DNA of 64,000 bases from Alexandriicola marinus (GCF_004000435.1 NZ_RBVZ01000001.1:1095328-1159327); one strand, 5' to 3'. Positions 1 through 9,341 are shown, counted from the first letter of the stretch. Notes: a model not told the origin generated them from the letters alone. A program made the numbers and translations.

Positions 1-755
1 GCTAGCTGATTTTCCGTTTCTGTCACCTGGGCCTCTTCGGGGGCGACGGCCAGCCGGGGTGACGGGTGCAGCAGCAGATCGACCAGATGCCCGATGAACT
101 CGGCCGCGCCGCTGTCGCGCCATTTGGCGACGTCGTCGCCGGCCTCGATCGCCTTGAGAATCGACAAGGGATAAACCGCCTTGAACACTCCCTCGGTTTC
201 CTTGCGGACCCGTTTCAGAACCCGTTCCACATCCCGATCCGAGCGCAGCTTGTCGATCTGTGTCACCAGCAGGATGTTGTCGCCATTGGTGCGGGGCTGC
301 ATATCCTGCCAAGCGGCCGCTTCGGTCTGACGCCAGGCCTGAGTGGCCTGCGTGCACCAGACGACGCTATCGATCTCGTCCAGCACGGATTGCCAGGTAT
401 CGGCGGCCATACTGGGATCAGAGATGCCGGGCATGTCGATCAGATCGCAGATCTCGAGCGTTTCGGACATCGATCGAAGCCGGATCAGCCGCGCATCCTC
501 GATCCGGACCGAGGCGAGGTCTTCGATTGCCAGCGGGGTTTCGCTTCCGTCGTGGCCGACCATTGTGGCGCTTTGTTCGCCGTGGCTCACCCAGACCGGT
601 GGAAACCGCGTGGCCGTCACCCGGACAGGCAACGGCGCATCGCCCAGAAGCAGCTTGGACAAGGTGCTCTTGCCCGAGCTGAATTCTCCCATGAATGCCA
701 GTCGCGGCTTGCCCCGGGCATTCTGATCCATCGGATCGGCGTTGTGCACACTCAT
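1..755 (-). CDS. Dynamin-like GTPase, C-terminus outside window
   Basis: Reading the minus strand from the ATG at 755 gives about 251 codons without a stop before the left edge, so this is the N-terminal part only. A G1/Walker A motif GEFSSGKS lies at residues 23-30, DMPG (G3) at 107-110 and TQID in the G4 position at 165-168. The spacing and the GxxxSGKS form fit dynamin-family and related septin-like GTPases, which remodel or tether membranes. It starts 8 bp after the stop of the larger dynamin-like gene upstream, so it is the last visible gene of the kinase-FHA-PP2C-GTPase operon. The string VVWCTQ at 132-137 resembles IVIWCSQ in the GTPase at 2975-4273, suggesting a related pair. The membrane-binding part would lie off the edge, so function is family inference. 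Confidence 0.85.
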   Translation of the reverse strand, partial: MSVHNADPMDQNARGKPRLAFMGEFSSGKSTLSKLLLGDAPLPVRVTATRFPPVWVSHGEQSATMVGHDGSETPLAIEDLASVRIEDARLIRLRSMSETLEICDLIDMPGISDPSMAADTWQSVLDEIDSVVWCTQATQAWRQTEAAAWQDMQPRTNGDNILLVTQIDKLRSDRDVERVLKRVRKETEGVFKAVYPLSILKAIEAGDDVAKWRDSGAAEFIGHLVDLLLHPSPRLAVAPEEAQVTETENQL

Positions 756-763
756 CTCCTTGT

Positions 764-2830
764 TCATGCCGCGTACCGACGCAGCGTCACCAGCGTCTCT
801 TCAAGCGCCTGATCGGGCCCGTCCGGTCCTTTTTCGGCGAACAGGCTTTCGACCCGGCCCGCCCTTTGCGCAGATCCGTTCATCAGATCGAGCAGGATAC
901 CGCGCTGCTCATCAAGGAAGGCGTGCAGCTCCTCGGTCACGTCGCGCCGGATGTCCTGGATCTGAACCTCTTTCATCTGGGTCATGAAATCTTCGGTCTC
1001 GTCGCGAATGAGAGCCTTGAACTTCTTTGCAAACGCCCGGTATCCAACCGTTTTCCGCCACCAGTTCGACCACCAGCTGTCGTTGAAATCGAGGGCGATC
1101 GCCTGACCGAGGACCACCGGCGACGGGATCGGCGGCGCCGTGGGCACGGGGATCTGAATGCCTTCGACGGCCGGCCCGAAGACGCGGTAGAACAGATGCG
1201 CCGCATCCGAGACCGCCACCTCATAGCGCATTAGCGCATCCTTCCGGACCTTGTTGCCCATCGCCGAATAGGCCGATCTCAGCAGAAGCCTGAGGCCTGC
1301 CGGATCGTATTCCCAGATCTCGTCCGGACCTTGGGTTTCCAGATGCTGAAGCAGCGAATGGGTGGCCCGTTCCACGAAATTCTCGTGTACGCGGTCGGCG
1401 CGGTTTCGGTAGTCTTCGAATATCGCGTCGAGCGACGTCTCGAGCCCGGCGAGATTGGCCTCGGCGATCTGTTCGAATGTGCGGCGGGCCTCGTCCATCG
1501 TCGCGTTCTGATCGAATTGGTCGCCGCCGATCCGGACGGTCTGGACGGCCTGCCGGGAGGTGGCGATCGACAGCGCGGACGAGGCGATCTTCTTGAGAAC
1601 GGGGTCACCCTGCCCCGCGACGATCAGTGACGACAGCGCCTCCATCAAGGCGGGGAGGCCCGACATCTCCCATGTATGGGACGAGGCCGGCTGGTCGATG
1701 AAAGCCGCCTCCATCCGCGCCTTGGTCAGGCTGATCAGGGAAGTGGCACTGGCTTCGGCCATGTCATCCAAGTCGCCGCTCAGCGCCTTGCCGGCCCAAT
1801 AGGCACTGCCAAAGATGATCCGGGCATTCTGCGGCCCGCCATGGGTCTTGAGCGTCGCGCGGATGCTATCCTCGATCTCACGCATCTGTTCGGCAGGTTC
1901 CGCCAACTCGTCGATCCGGTTGACGAAAATCACGACCTCGCGCGACCGCAGGTTCGAGATCATGCGGATCAACGCCATGTCGACCGAGGTCAGCGCCTGC
2001 CCTGCCGACAGCACCACAAGACAGATGCGGCTGTCGCGGATCGCGTTGATCGTAACCATCTCGCGCATCATGAAGGTGTCGTTCACACCGGGCGTATCGC
2101 GGATGCACATTCGGAACGGCACCGTATGGCAATTGAGGAACAATTCCGCAGATCGGGTGATGTCGGCAAACCGGCCCTGTTCCTGATCGGCCGGGTCCCC
2201 GGGCGCGTCGTCGAAATCATCGCCAAGGCAGATGTACCGCTCGAGCAGGTTCTTGTCGAAATAGCCGTAGTCGTGCTCCTGCCCCATCAACAGCTCGAAA
2301 TGCCGGCCAAGCCGGGCCCGGGATTTCTCTCGCATGGCAAGAATCTGCTCGCGGATCTTGCCCAGCTCACCCTCGGCCCCTGCCCGTCCGGCCAGTTCGC
2401 CGATGCGGCCGCCCTTCGTTGTCAGGCGATCCCATTCTCCCTCGGTCATGAACTGGAAACGGGCGCCGATCTCGCGTTGTTCGTCCGACGGCGTCATGTG
2501 CAGCGAGGTAACGACAGAGGTCCACGGATTGACGTCGGACGGCAGAAGATCAGCCCAGCCCGCCATGGCATTTATCAATGATGTCTTGCCCGACTTGACC
2601 TGCCCCAGAACGGTGATCGCGGGTTCGAAGCCGGCCAGCTTCTCCTGCAAACGTGCCACGGAATGGCGCGATTCCTCTCCAACCAGAGGGCCAAGACGCG
2701 CCAGCGCCTCGCTCAGCTCGTCGGCCCGGGCTGCGAATGCGGCAAGATCCTCGGTCCCGGCCCGCAGGTTCGTCGGATGGGTGGATGTCCGGATCTCGGT
2801 CGTCGGATCGACTGCGACAGTGATGTTCAT
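764..2830 (-). CDS. Large dynamin-like GTPase
   Basis: This 688-residue protein has a GTPase domain with G1 GQVKSGKTS (76-84), G3 DTPG (245-248) and G4 NRID (304-307). The region after about residue 400 is helical and charged and would form a dynamin-type stalk. Near residues 585-592 a tryptophan cluster WWSNWWRK follows a proline-rich stretch, a plausible membrane-contacting paddle because no clear transmembrane helix is present. GGGGAG precedes the ATG. It follows the GTPase gene 2975-4273 by 144 bp and is 8 bp upstream of the next GTPase. Bacterial dynamin-like proteins act in membrane fusion, stress tolerance and phage defence. Here the link to a kinase, phosphatase and FHA protein suggests control by phosphorylation, which is inference. 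Confidence 0.88.
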   Translation of the reverse strand: MNITVAVDPTTEIRTSTHPTNLRAGTEDLAAFAARADELSEALARLGPLVGEESRHSVARLQEKLAGFEPAITVLGQVKSGKTSLINAMAGWADLLPSDVNPWTSVVTSLHMTPSDEQREIGARFQFMTEGEWDRLTTKGGRIGELAGRAGAEGELGKIREQILAMREKSRARLGRHFELLMGQEHDYGYFDKNLLERYICLGDDFDDAPGDPADQEQGRFADITRSAELFLNCHTVPFRMCIRDTPGVNDTFMMREMVTINAIRDSRICLVVLSAGQALTSVDMALIRMISNLRSREVVIFVNRIDELAEPAEQMREIEDSIRATLKTHGGPQNARIIFGSAYWAGKALSGDLDDMAEASATSLISLTKARMEAAFIDQPASSHTWEMSGLPALMEALSSLIVAGQGDPVLKKIASSALSIATSRQAVQTVRIGGDQFDQNATMDEARRTFEQIAEANLAGLETSLDAIFEDYRNRADRVHENFVERATHSLLQHLETQGPDEIWEYDPAGLRLLLRSAYSAMGNKVRKDALMRYEVAVSDAAHLFYRVFGPAVEGIQIPVPTAPPIPSPVVLGQAIALDFNDSWWSNWWRKTVGYRAFAKKFKALIRDETEDFMTQMKEVQIQDIRRDVTEELHAFLDEQRGILLDLMNGSAQRAGRVESLFAEKGPDGPDQALEETLVTLRRYAA

Positions 2831-2974
2831 CTGGCTCCCCGGCTCACCCGATCAAGAACGGGTTCTACGTCTCTGAAACCTTGGAACAAAAACCAAATCC
2901 ACCTTGCCACAATGGGTGCCGATTATGTCGAAACTTGGTCTGGTTCGCGGAACAATTCCGGCGGCAACGTGCGG

Positions 2975-4273
2975 TCAGTCGGCTACTTTCTGGATCAGTT
3001 CCTTGCGGATCTGAAGAAGCAACGTCACGGCGTCCAAGGCTGCCTCCTGGCTTTGTTCCAGTTGAAAAAGCATCAATATCTCTTCGCCTTCCTCGACGCT
3101 TTCACGGGCATCGTGAGCAAGGGGATCATCCGCCCGGCCTTGCTCCAGAAGACGGCCCAGCGACGAGAGCGCCTGCGTGCAATTGCTCAGGATCACATCG
3201 GGGTCGAAATCGCCCATGCGATCGACCTGCCGGAGCATCTTTTGCCCATGCTCCTGCAGCATGTCGATCGCCTCCGACAGGATCGACAAGGTCTGCGGAT
3301 CGGGCGCCGTGGCAGGCGCTGCCACATCCGGCGCGCCCGTCGTACTGGCCACAGTCGCGCCCGCCACAGAATCTCCAACATGTGCGGGGCCGTCCTCGCG
3401 CGGGTCCTGAACGCGGGGAGGCTCGTTTTCGTTGACCGGCTCATCCGGGACAAGCGCACCCAACCGGCTCAGGAAAACCTGTGCGCGGTCGATGTCGGCG
3501 CTCCGCCCCTGTCGGACCTGCTTGTGCAGCGATCTGACCAGATGCCCTGCGCCGCTTGCCGACCAAAGCGTCTGGTTCAGCCCGCCCGCCTCCCGCTGTG
3601 CCGAGATGCCCTGCAAGGTGGCCACCGGATAAAGCCCCAGAAATTCATCGGCCGTGATGGGGGCAAGCCGGTCGATATGCCCGGCAAGCGTCTGGGCTCT
3701 CATCAGAACATCGGCCTTCGTCAGAACAAGAAAGCTGTGATCCTTGATCCGGTCGGGCATAGCGGCCCACAGGGCCTGCTCGGCGGGTCCGAAATCCTGG
3801 CTGCACCAGATGACGATATCGGCGCGGCGCGCGATCTCATCGAGGGTTGCGCGCATCTGGGCCGGGCTCCCGGAGAGCCCCTGCTCGACATAGCTTTGAC
3901 CGTTGAGGCCGGCTTCGGGCAGTTCCTGCCGGATGCGCACCACGTCCTCGGGGCAATCGCTTGCCTTGACGATGCCTGCCGCCGTCTCGATCGCGCCGTC
4001 CTGCCGTTCGAACAGAATGCGTTCCCGATCTCCGTAAGTGATCTCGATCACCGGTGCCGCGCGAGCCGGTCCCACCACGTCGCGGCCCGAGATCATGCCG
4101 ATCAATGCGGTCTTGCCGCTGCCGGGCAAGCCGGTGACGACGATCTGAACCGGGCGCCTGAGATGGCCCAGAAGGCGCGCGCCCCACCGATCATAGGGGG
4201 CCGGTATGCCCCCTTTCTGGACGATATCCTCCAGCCGGTCGGTCACCGGCTCGACCCTGTTTGCGATAGTCAC
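2975..4273 (-). CDS. P-loop GTPase of the dynamin/Era type
   Basis: A 432-residue protein with Walker A GLPGSGKT at 48-55 and a clear G4 TKAD at 185-188, preceded by the hydrophobic strand FLVL. No DxxG (G3) motif can be seen where expected; the stretch before IVIWCSQ reads EQGLSGSPAQ, so the catalytic switch II may be degenerate. After about residue 290 there is a low-complexity linker rich in Pro, Ala and Glu, then a helical C-terminus (about 330-432) that may be coiled coil. It lies 19 bp after the PP2C gene in the same operon. It may be a non-hydrolysing partner of the dynamin-like proteins downstream; this is inferred from the motif loss and context. Confidence 0.8.
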   Translation of the reverse strand: MTIANRVEPVTDRLEDIVQKGGIPAPYDRWGARLLGHLRRPVQIVVTGLPGSGKTALIGMISGRDVVGPARAAPVIEITYGDRERILFERQDGAIETAAGIVKASDCPEDVVRIRQELPEAGLNGQSYVEQGLSGSPAQMRATLDEIARRADIVIWCSQDFGPAEQALWAAMPDRIKDHSFLVLTKADVLMRAQTLAGHIDRLAPITADEFLGLYPVATLQGISAQREAGGLNQTLWSASGAGHLVRSLHKQVRQGRSADIDRAQVFLSRLGALVPDEPVNENEPPRVQDPREDGPAHVGDSVAGATVASTTGAPDVAAPATAPDPQTLSILSEAIDMLQEHGQKMLRQVDRMGDFDPDVILSNCTQALSSLGRLLEQGRADDPLAHDARESVEEGEEILMLFQLEQSQEAALDAVTLLLQIRKELIQKVAD

Positions 4274-4292
4274 CGCACACCTCCCCTGGCCC

Positions 4293-5210
4293 TCATGTTC
4301 CGGTCGCCTTTCGGGGCGTGCCGCCGCGCGCCATCAAGGTAAGCGTGATCGCCGTGTTTCCGTCCCGGCGCGAGCACGACACCGCACGCATGGCCTCGGG
4401 TGTCGTGGCCAGCGTGGCGGCGGGATCGACGACCTTGACCACGCAGATCGAGACATTGTCCTGACACGGGTCGTTGAGATTGCCCAACTCGGTCATGAGC
4501 AATGTGCCGATCTCTTCGGCGGGGCGTTTCTGACTGAACCGCAAGACCCCCTCGATCTGGTCTTCGCACAGGGTCTGCAACCCGTCGCTTGCCACGATCA
4601 GGATGTCCCCCGGCTCGAGCGTGACCGGTGCGGTCCGGCAATCCAGCTGCGCGATATCGCGGCCGATCAGAACCGATGTCAGGCAGCTTGGATCGGGATG
4701 GCTCAGGGCCTGATCGCGGTCCATGATGCCGTTGTCGACGAGGTAGTCGATCTGCGACATGAGCGCGTGGTTCTCGTTCAGCCGGACGAGTTTGTCGCCC
4801 CGGAACAGGTAAAGCGGGCTGTCGCCCACCGACACCCAGTAGAGCCTGTCCTGAATGAAGACCGGGGCGAGCAGCGTCGCCCCCATCCCGGTCGCGTCAG
4901 GGCGCTGGCGCGAGTAATGACCGACCCTGCGATTTGCACTCACGGCCGCGCGCTCCAGCACCTCGCCGATCCGCCGTTCCAGAAGATCACGATCGCCGGA
5001 TTGCAGTTTCAGGTGGCTGAAGACCTCGGCCACCACGATCTTGCTGGCCACGTCCCCGGCGGCATGACCTCCCATGCCATCGGCCAGCACCACGAAGCCG
5101 AAGCCGTCCCCGGCGGAGAAATCAGAGGCGACCGCATCCTCCTGACGCTCGCGCTGGCCAAGCCCCATCGTGGTCGAGGTGTCGAACACCAGTTCAGCCG
5201 TCGACAGCAT
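4293..5210 (-). CDS. PP2C-family Ser/Thr protein phosphatase
   Basis: With the ATG at 5210 the product is 305 residues. PP2C motifs appear in order: RERQEDA (20-26), ADGMGGHAAGD (43-53, metal-binding Asp and Gly), GMGATLL, VGDSPLY, ASDGLQTL and CQDNVSI near the end. Together they supply the aspartates for the two-metal centre that removes phosphate from Ser/Thr. The longer frame that opens at 5540 would run deep into the FHA gene, so the internal ATG with a 17-bp overlap of the FHA stop is preferred. It is cytoplasmic, with no membrane segment. Neighbouring kinase and FHA genes make it the off-switch of a phosphorylation circuit. It resembles the PppA/Stp group, but no type VI secretion genes are visible nearby. 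Confidence 0.9.
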   Translation of the reverse strand: MLSTAELVFDTSTTMGLGQRERQEDAVASDFSAGDGFGFVVLADGMGGHAAGDVASKIVVAEVFSHLKLQSGDRDLLERRIGEVLERAAVSANRRVGHYSRQRPDATGMGATLLAPVFIQDRLYWVSVGDSPLYLFRGDKLVRLNENHALMSQIDYLVDNGIMDRDQALSHPDPSCLTSVLIGRDIAQLDCRTAPVTLEPGDILIVASDGLQTLCEDQIEGVLRFSQKRPAEEIGTLLMTELGNLNDPCQDNVSICVVKVVDPAATLATTPEAMRAVSCSRRDGNTAITLTLMARGGTPRKATGT

Positions 5211-6366
5211 GGGACAAGCGTCCTTCTTCCGTGGCCTGCCAGCTGAAGCCCTCGCCGCATAGCGGCACGAAGCGCAGCGACGTCTCGCCGATGGTGATCC
5301 GGTCTCCGCCCGCGAGTTCCTCGGTCGCAAGGACCGGACGATCGTTGCGGCGCACGAGGTTGGCCTTGCCGCCATGGCCGATGAAGAAGGTGTTCTGCGT
5401 CGGATCATAGGCGATGGCCGCGTGGTTTTCCCGCGAGATGCTGTTGTCGCCGAAATCAAGCGAAATGGTCTGATCCTTGCCGCGGCCGATCTGGCTGACG
5501 CCGTTGAACAAGGTGAACGCCGCGCCGCGCCCGGGACCATCGGTCACGATCAGCCAGCCCAGCGGGAATTTCGTATAGGCAGCGGGACGGGCCGCCTGCC
5601 CGCCGGCAATCGGATCGATGTCGTCCTCGCGGTCGATGTTGAAACCCAGAAGCCGCGTCTTGACCCGACCCTTGTGGCTTGATCCCCGCCCCATCGCGGG
5701 GCCCGGCACGGAGACGGCCTCCTCGGCCCGGGGCAGCTCTGGCCCGGGGCTCGGGGCGGGCTCGGGGGCGCGCGCGTGGCGCACGGGTTCTACGGGCGCC
5801 TCGTGAGGCGTCTCGGCCTGCGCGTCGATCCCGTCACTCGTCGTGTCCAAGGACGCATCCCGGCTGTCATCGGGCTCTGCCGCAGGCATGACGCCGGCGC
5901 GGCCGTATTCCCGCCCGACCCGCGCGATCGCGGCCCTCAACGGCTCCTGCTCTGCAGAGGCCTTGAGCGATGCGGTCTCTGACGGCGGTGCGGTGCCGTC
6001 CAAGACGCGATGCCTGTCTTCGGCCACGAAGATGGAACGCAGCTCTTCATAGACATCGCGATCGGCTTTGATCGGCGCGGCCTCCGCGTCATCTTCGGGC
6101 TCGGACATCACTTCGTCGAGGAATGCCTCGTCATCAAAGCCAAATTCGGCGGTATCAGAGCTCTGGTCGTCATCGGCGGCGGCGGGATAGGACAGGTCCT
6201 CCTCGGTCCACGGTGTCGGCGCGGGGGGGCGATCCAGAGCGATGTTGTCCTGACGATCAGGGTCTGCCTCGCGAGATCGGTCGTCCGGCCTCGTGGTTTG
6301 CTCGCTGGCAGAAAGGCCGGTCGATTGGCGTTTCTCGCCAATGATATCTCGGATAAAGTTCATCAT
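5194..6366 (-). CDS. FHA-domain phosphothreonine-binding protein
   Basis: About 390 residues. The N-terminal two thirds are acidic and low in complexity, with many Asp, Glu, Pro and Ala, and probably unstructured. The C-terminus carries an FHA fold with QIGRGKDQTISLDF followed by NSISRENHAAI, the Gly-Arg and Ser-Arg-His signature that binds phosphothreonine. The start is placed at the ATG pair near 6366 because AAAGGAG lies just before it. An upstream ATG at 6408 that overlaps the kinase stop as ATGA has no good ribosome binding site but would give translational coupling. The protein probably docks phosphorylated kinase or GTPases; the partner is inferred from gene order only. Confidence 0.85.
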   Translation of the reverse strand: MMNFIRDIIGEKRQSTGLSASEQTTRPDDRSREADPDRQDNIALDRPPAPTPWTEEDLSYPAAADDDQSSDTAEFGFDDEAFLDEVMSEPEDDAEAAPIKADRDVYEELRSIFVAEDRHRVLDGTAPPSETASLKASAEQEPLRAAIARVGREYGRAGVMPAAEPDDSRDASLDTTSDGIDAQAETPHEAPVEPVRHARAPEPAPSPGPELPRAEEAVSVPGPAMGRGSSHKGRVKTRLLGFNIDREDDIDPIAGGQAARPAAYTKFPLGWLIVTDGPGRGAAFTLFNGVSQIGRGKDQTISLDFGDNSISRENHAAIAYDPTQNTFFIGHGGKANLVRRNDRPVLATEELAGGDRITIGETSLRFVPLCGEGFSWQATEEGRLSHAVDG

Positions 6367-6404
6367 CGCTCCTTTCAGGGTCACTCCTCGCACCGGCGCC
6401 CCGG

Positions 6405-7715
6405 TCATCGTTTGACCAATGCGCCCAGCGTTCGTTTCAGCCAGGATGTCTGCCCCCCGGGGCCGGACTGCGGCCCCACGTTCCGCCCATGGGCTGCGGA
6501 TGGGTCTCTGGCGTGCTTCTTTCTCGACAGGCGATCCTGCTCGCGCAGCCAGCGATCGACATCCTCGATCGGGTTGCCAAGCAGATCGACGAGGCGATTC
6601 TCCTCGGGCTCAGGCTGCAATCCCGAGGGCTGACCAGCGGCCCGGGCGCGTTCGGCGCGCAATTCGGGTTCGATGGCGCTGTTGGTGTCTTCGACCAAAG
6701 ACGAGATCACCATCGCGAGGTTCGGCCCAAGCTCGTTTTGGTTGGTGTGCAGGATTGTCTTGGGCGCCCTGACCCGCCCCTTCGGCGCGGGCGCGGTTTC
6801 CGCCAGATCCAGAAAGTCCAGCCACTCCTCGACCGACTGGAAACGCCGGTCCTGCGAAACGGCCAGCGCCCGGTCGATCCCCGACAGGAACCCGTCGTCC
6901 CGCACAGCCGACCCCGAGGTCAGCGGGACATAGGGGTCAGGCAAACCGGAACTGAGATCGGCCAGACGTTTCTGGCAATCGGGCGGCGCGCCACCCGTGA
7001 TCAGGTGATAGAACGTGGCCCCCACCGAATAGATATCGCTAGAAGGTTCGTGAGTGCCGTTCGCATAATAGAATTCATGCGGGGAATAGCCGTCCTTGAC
7101 CGACAGAACCGTCGACAGGGCGCGGAATTGTTCGCTCCGATCTTCGCGCGCGGCACCGAAATCGATGAGTGTCAGGGTCCCGTCCTCGTCGAGGATCAGA
7201 TTGTCGGGCGAAATGTCCCGGTGAAGCATGTCGTAGTCGTGCACATGCGACAGCGCCATCAGCGTCTCTCTGAGAAGCTTGCGCAGAAGGTCATGTGACA
7301 GGCGGGACGGCTCTTCTTCAAGGATCGTGAAGAGGTCCTTTCCATCGACGAATTCCATCGCGATGTAGGCGGTATTGTTCTCCTGGAAGACCTGGTAGAC
7401 CTTGACGATATTCGGGTGATCGAGCTTGGCCAGACGCAGGGCCTCGCGCAGGAAGTTGCGGATGACCCGTTGATATTGTTCCTGATAATCGGGCTTGCGG
7501 GGGCGCACCTCCCCACCGAGCCGCCGGCAGATCGCCGTGGGAAAGGATTCCTTGATCACGACGCGGCGCTCTAGGCTGTCGCGCGCGATGTATGTCATCC
7601 CGAAGCCCCCGTCGATCAGATGCCTCTCGATGGTGTATTGACCATAAAGAAGCTGGCTTCCCGGCGGAAGCGCATCGGTTTCGGGCTCGTCGGAGAAATT
7701 GGCGATGTTTTGCAC
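6405..7715 (-). CDS. Hanks-type Ser/Thr protein kinase
   Basis: First gene of the left-end operon. Numbering from the GTG at 7715, the glycine loop GGFGMTY is at 36-42, the ATP-anchoring Lys is K55, HRDISPDN (catalytic loop) is at 165-172 and the DFG triad at 185-187, so the kinase looks active. A regulatory tail after about residue 310 is charged and contains no membrane helix or PASTA repeat, so it is a soluble kinase unlike PknB. GTG at 7715 is chosen because GGAAAG lies 8 bp upstream; a TTG at 7769 would add 18 residues without a ribosome binding site. The kinase stop overlaps an ATG of the FHA frame. It likely phosphorylates the FHA protein or the GTPases encoded downstream. Confidence 0.9.
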   Translation of the reverse strand: MQNIANFSDEPETDALPPGSQLLYGQYTIERHLIDGGFGMTYIARDSLERRVVIKESFPTAICRRLGGEVRPRKPDYQEQYQRVIRNFLREALRLAKLDHPNIVKVYQVFQENNTAYIAMEFVDGKDLFTILEEEPSRLSHDLLRKLLRETLMALSHVHDYDMLHRDISPDNLILDEDGTLTLIDFGAAREDRSEQFRALSTVLSVKDGYSPHEFYYANGTHEPSSDIYSVGATFYHLITGGAPPDCQKRLADLSSGLPDPYVPLTSGSAVRDDGFLSGIDRALAVSQDRRFQSVEEWLDFLDLAETAPAPKGRVRAPKTILHTNQNELGPNLAMVISSLVEDTNSAIEPELRAERARAAGQPSGLQPEPEENRLVDLLGNPIEDVDRWLREQDRLSRKKHARDPSAAHGRNVGPQSGPGGQTSWLKRTLGALVKR

Positions 7716-7892
7716 GTCTCGGGCTTTCCAGCTGGCAGCTAGGGAAAACAGGGAACACAAAACACACAAACCGTGATGTCAGGGTGCCGGTGAATTATGA
7801 TCAGATCATGGCGACATTGGGCCGATGCCCTGACAATGCCGGCAGGTTGCCTCCCGTGCGGTGGCAATCCGGTGTGGATGCCGAAAAGCGAA

Positions 7893-7920
7893 CCGCCGCC
7901 TGCCTTGCGGCTGGCGGCGG
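7893..7920 (-). terminator. Hairpin after the amidohydrolase gene
   Basis: CCGCCGCC at 7893-7900 pairs perfectly with GGCGGCGG at 7913-7920 around a 12-base loop. On the minus strand it lies 51 bp past the amidohydrolase stop and is followed by a short T-rich stretch (CTTTTC), so it can act as a rho-independent terminator isolating the kinase operon. The remaining 7716-7970 space should hold the kinase promoter; I see no clear -35/-10 pair. Confidence 0.55.
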
Positions 7921-7970
7921 AACCGGCCCGCCAGGCGAGCCATGTGCGATGACGTGCGGTCAGGCAGCGA

Positions 7971-9341
7971 TCAGGCGAATTCGGCCGTTGCGGCCTTGGC
8001 CTTGAAGTCCTTGAAGATGCGCTGCCCCGATGCGGCAAGCTTGTCCTGAAGCTGGGGGATATCCTCGCGCAGCATCCGGCCGCCCTGCTTGTGGACCTTG
8101 CCCGCCACCATCACCGTGTCGATATTGCCCGGATGCGCGAACCCCACGACGGCGTTGTAGGGATCGAAGGCCCCCGACATGTTCAGGTCATTGGCGCGGA
8201 TCAGGATGATATCGGCCTGCTTCCCGGCCTCGAGCGTGCCCGTCCGATCCTCGAGCCGCACGGCGCGGGCGCCTTCGATCGTGGCCCATCCCAGCGCCTC
8301 GCGCACGCTCAGCGGGATCGGATGCGGCCGTTCGCCCGTTTCGGCCTTCATCCGCAGGCTCGTCAGGTGCCGTTCGGCCTGAAGGCTGATCCGCGTGCAG
8401 GCCAGCATGTCGGGCGCATAGGCGCTTTCGATATCTGTCCCGATCGAGAACGGCACACCGCGCGTATGCAGTCGGCCGCTCAGCAGATCGCCATAGCAGA
8501 TCTGCATCTCGATCTCTGCGGTCACGGTGAAGGTGGCGCCGTTCTCGACCAGCACATCGAGATCGCGATCCGTCAGCTCGTTGCCATGCACGATGTTCAG
8601 GCGCCGATCGATCAGCCCCTCGGCGGCGGCCGCCACATAGCCTTCGGGCGCCATCATCTTGGCCATGGAATGGTGCAGCGACGTGACGAGATCGTACTCC
8701 TTGGCAAGCCGCAGATCTGTCAGCGTCACCTCTTCGACCGACATCTGGGGGCCGAGGATGGCAAGACCCATCGTCACCAGCGCGTCATCGTTCGACAGGC
8801 GACCTGTCCGGAGGCGTTTCACCTCGCTCTGCGACATCGGCACTTCGGAGAAATGCTTCTGCCCCGGCTTCGGATCCGGCTTGGCCGATCCGTGCAGGAA
8901 CACGGCGCGGATGCCTGCATCCTCCAACCCGTCGATGGCCGCGTCGGAATGATCCGGCGTGGGGTTGTTGTGGTGCCAGTCGATCATCGTCGTGACGCCG
9001 TTGTTGATCTGGTTGATCGCGCCCAGCTGGTTGGCGATCTTGATGTCGTCGGGGGTAAAGAAATTGGCGAGCCCCGCATGCATCGCGCGGAAGTAATTCG
9101 TGCCGGTCCAGTCGGTGGCAAGCCCCCGCAGACCCGTCTGCCAGGTGTGGATATGCGCATTCACAAGGCCCGGCATCACGATCATGCCGGCGGCGTCGAT
9201 CACGATCATGTCGTCAGCGGGTTCGAGGTCGGGGCCGATGGCCGCGATCCGCTCGCCCTCGACAAGGATGTCGGCCATTTGCGGCGTGCTCCCGGGCTGG
9301 AGGGTCAGCACGGTTCCGTTCTTGATCAGGGTCTTGGACAT
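7971..9341 (-). CDS. Amidohydrolase, ATZ/TRZ deaminase-like family
   Basis: A 456-residue metal-dependent hydrolase. It has the N-terminal beta strip, then PGLVNAHIHTW (HIH at 63-65), the metal and catalytic histidines in TSLHHSM and IVHGNEL, and GTDIES near residue 300 for the final Asp. The fold and order match cytosine deaminase, TrzA/AtzB and methylthioadenosine deaminase relatives, which remove amine, amide or halide groups from N-heterocycles. It ends the operon of the TRAP transporter 9373-12518, so its substrate is probably what that transporter brings in. The exact substrate cannot be read from the sequence. Confidence 0.88.
   Translation of the reverse strand: MSKTLIKNGTVLTLQPGSTPQMADILVEGERIAAIGPDLEPADDMIVIDAAGMIVMPGLVNAHIHTWQTGLRGLATDWTGTNYFRAMHAGLANFFTPDDIKIANQLGAINQINNGVTTMIDWHHNNPTPDHSDAAIDGLEDAGIRAVFLHGSAKPDPKPGQKHFSEVPMSQSEVKRLRTGRLSNDDALVTMGLAILGPQMSVEEVTLTDLRLAKEYDLVTSLHHSMAKMMAPEGYVAAAAEGLIDRRLNIVHGNELTDRDLDVLVENGATFTVTAEIEMQICYGDLLSGRLHTRGVPFSIGTDIESAYAPDMLACTRISLQAERHLTSLRMKAETGERPHPIPLSVREALGWATIEGARAVRLEDRTGTLEAGKQADIILIRANDLNMSGAFDPYNAVVGFAHPGNIDTVMVAGKVHKQGGRMLREDIPQLQDKLAASGQRIFKDFKAKAATAEFA

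Noticed and set aside
1-7715. Type VI secretion accessory genes
   Set aside because: Kinase, FHA and PP2C also occur in type VI clusters, but no Tss structural gene is seen to the right of the module. The left side is not visible, so this is provisional.
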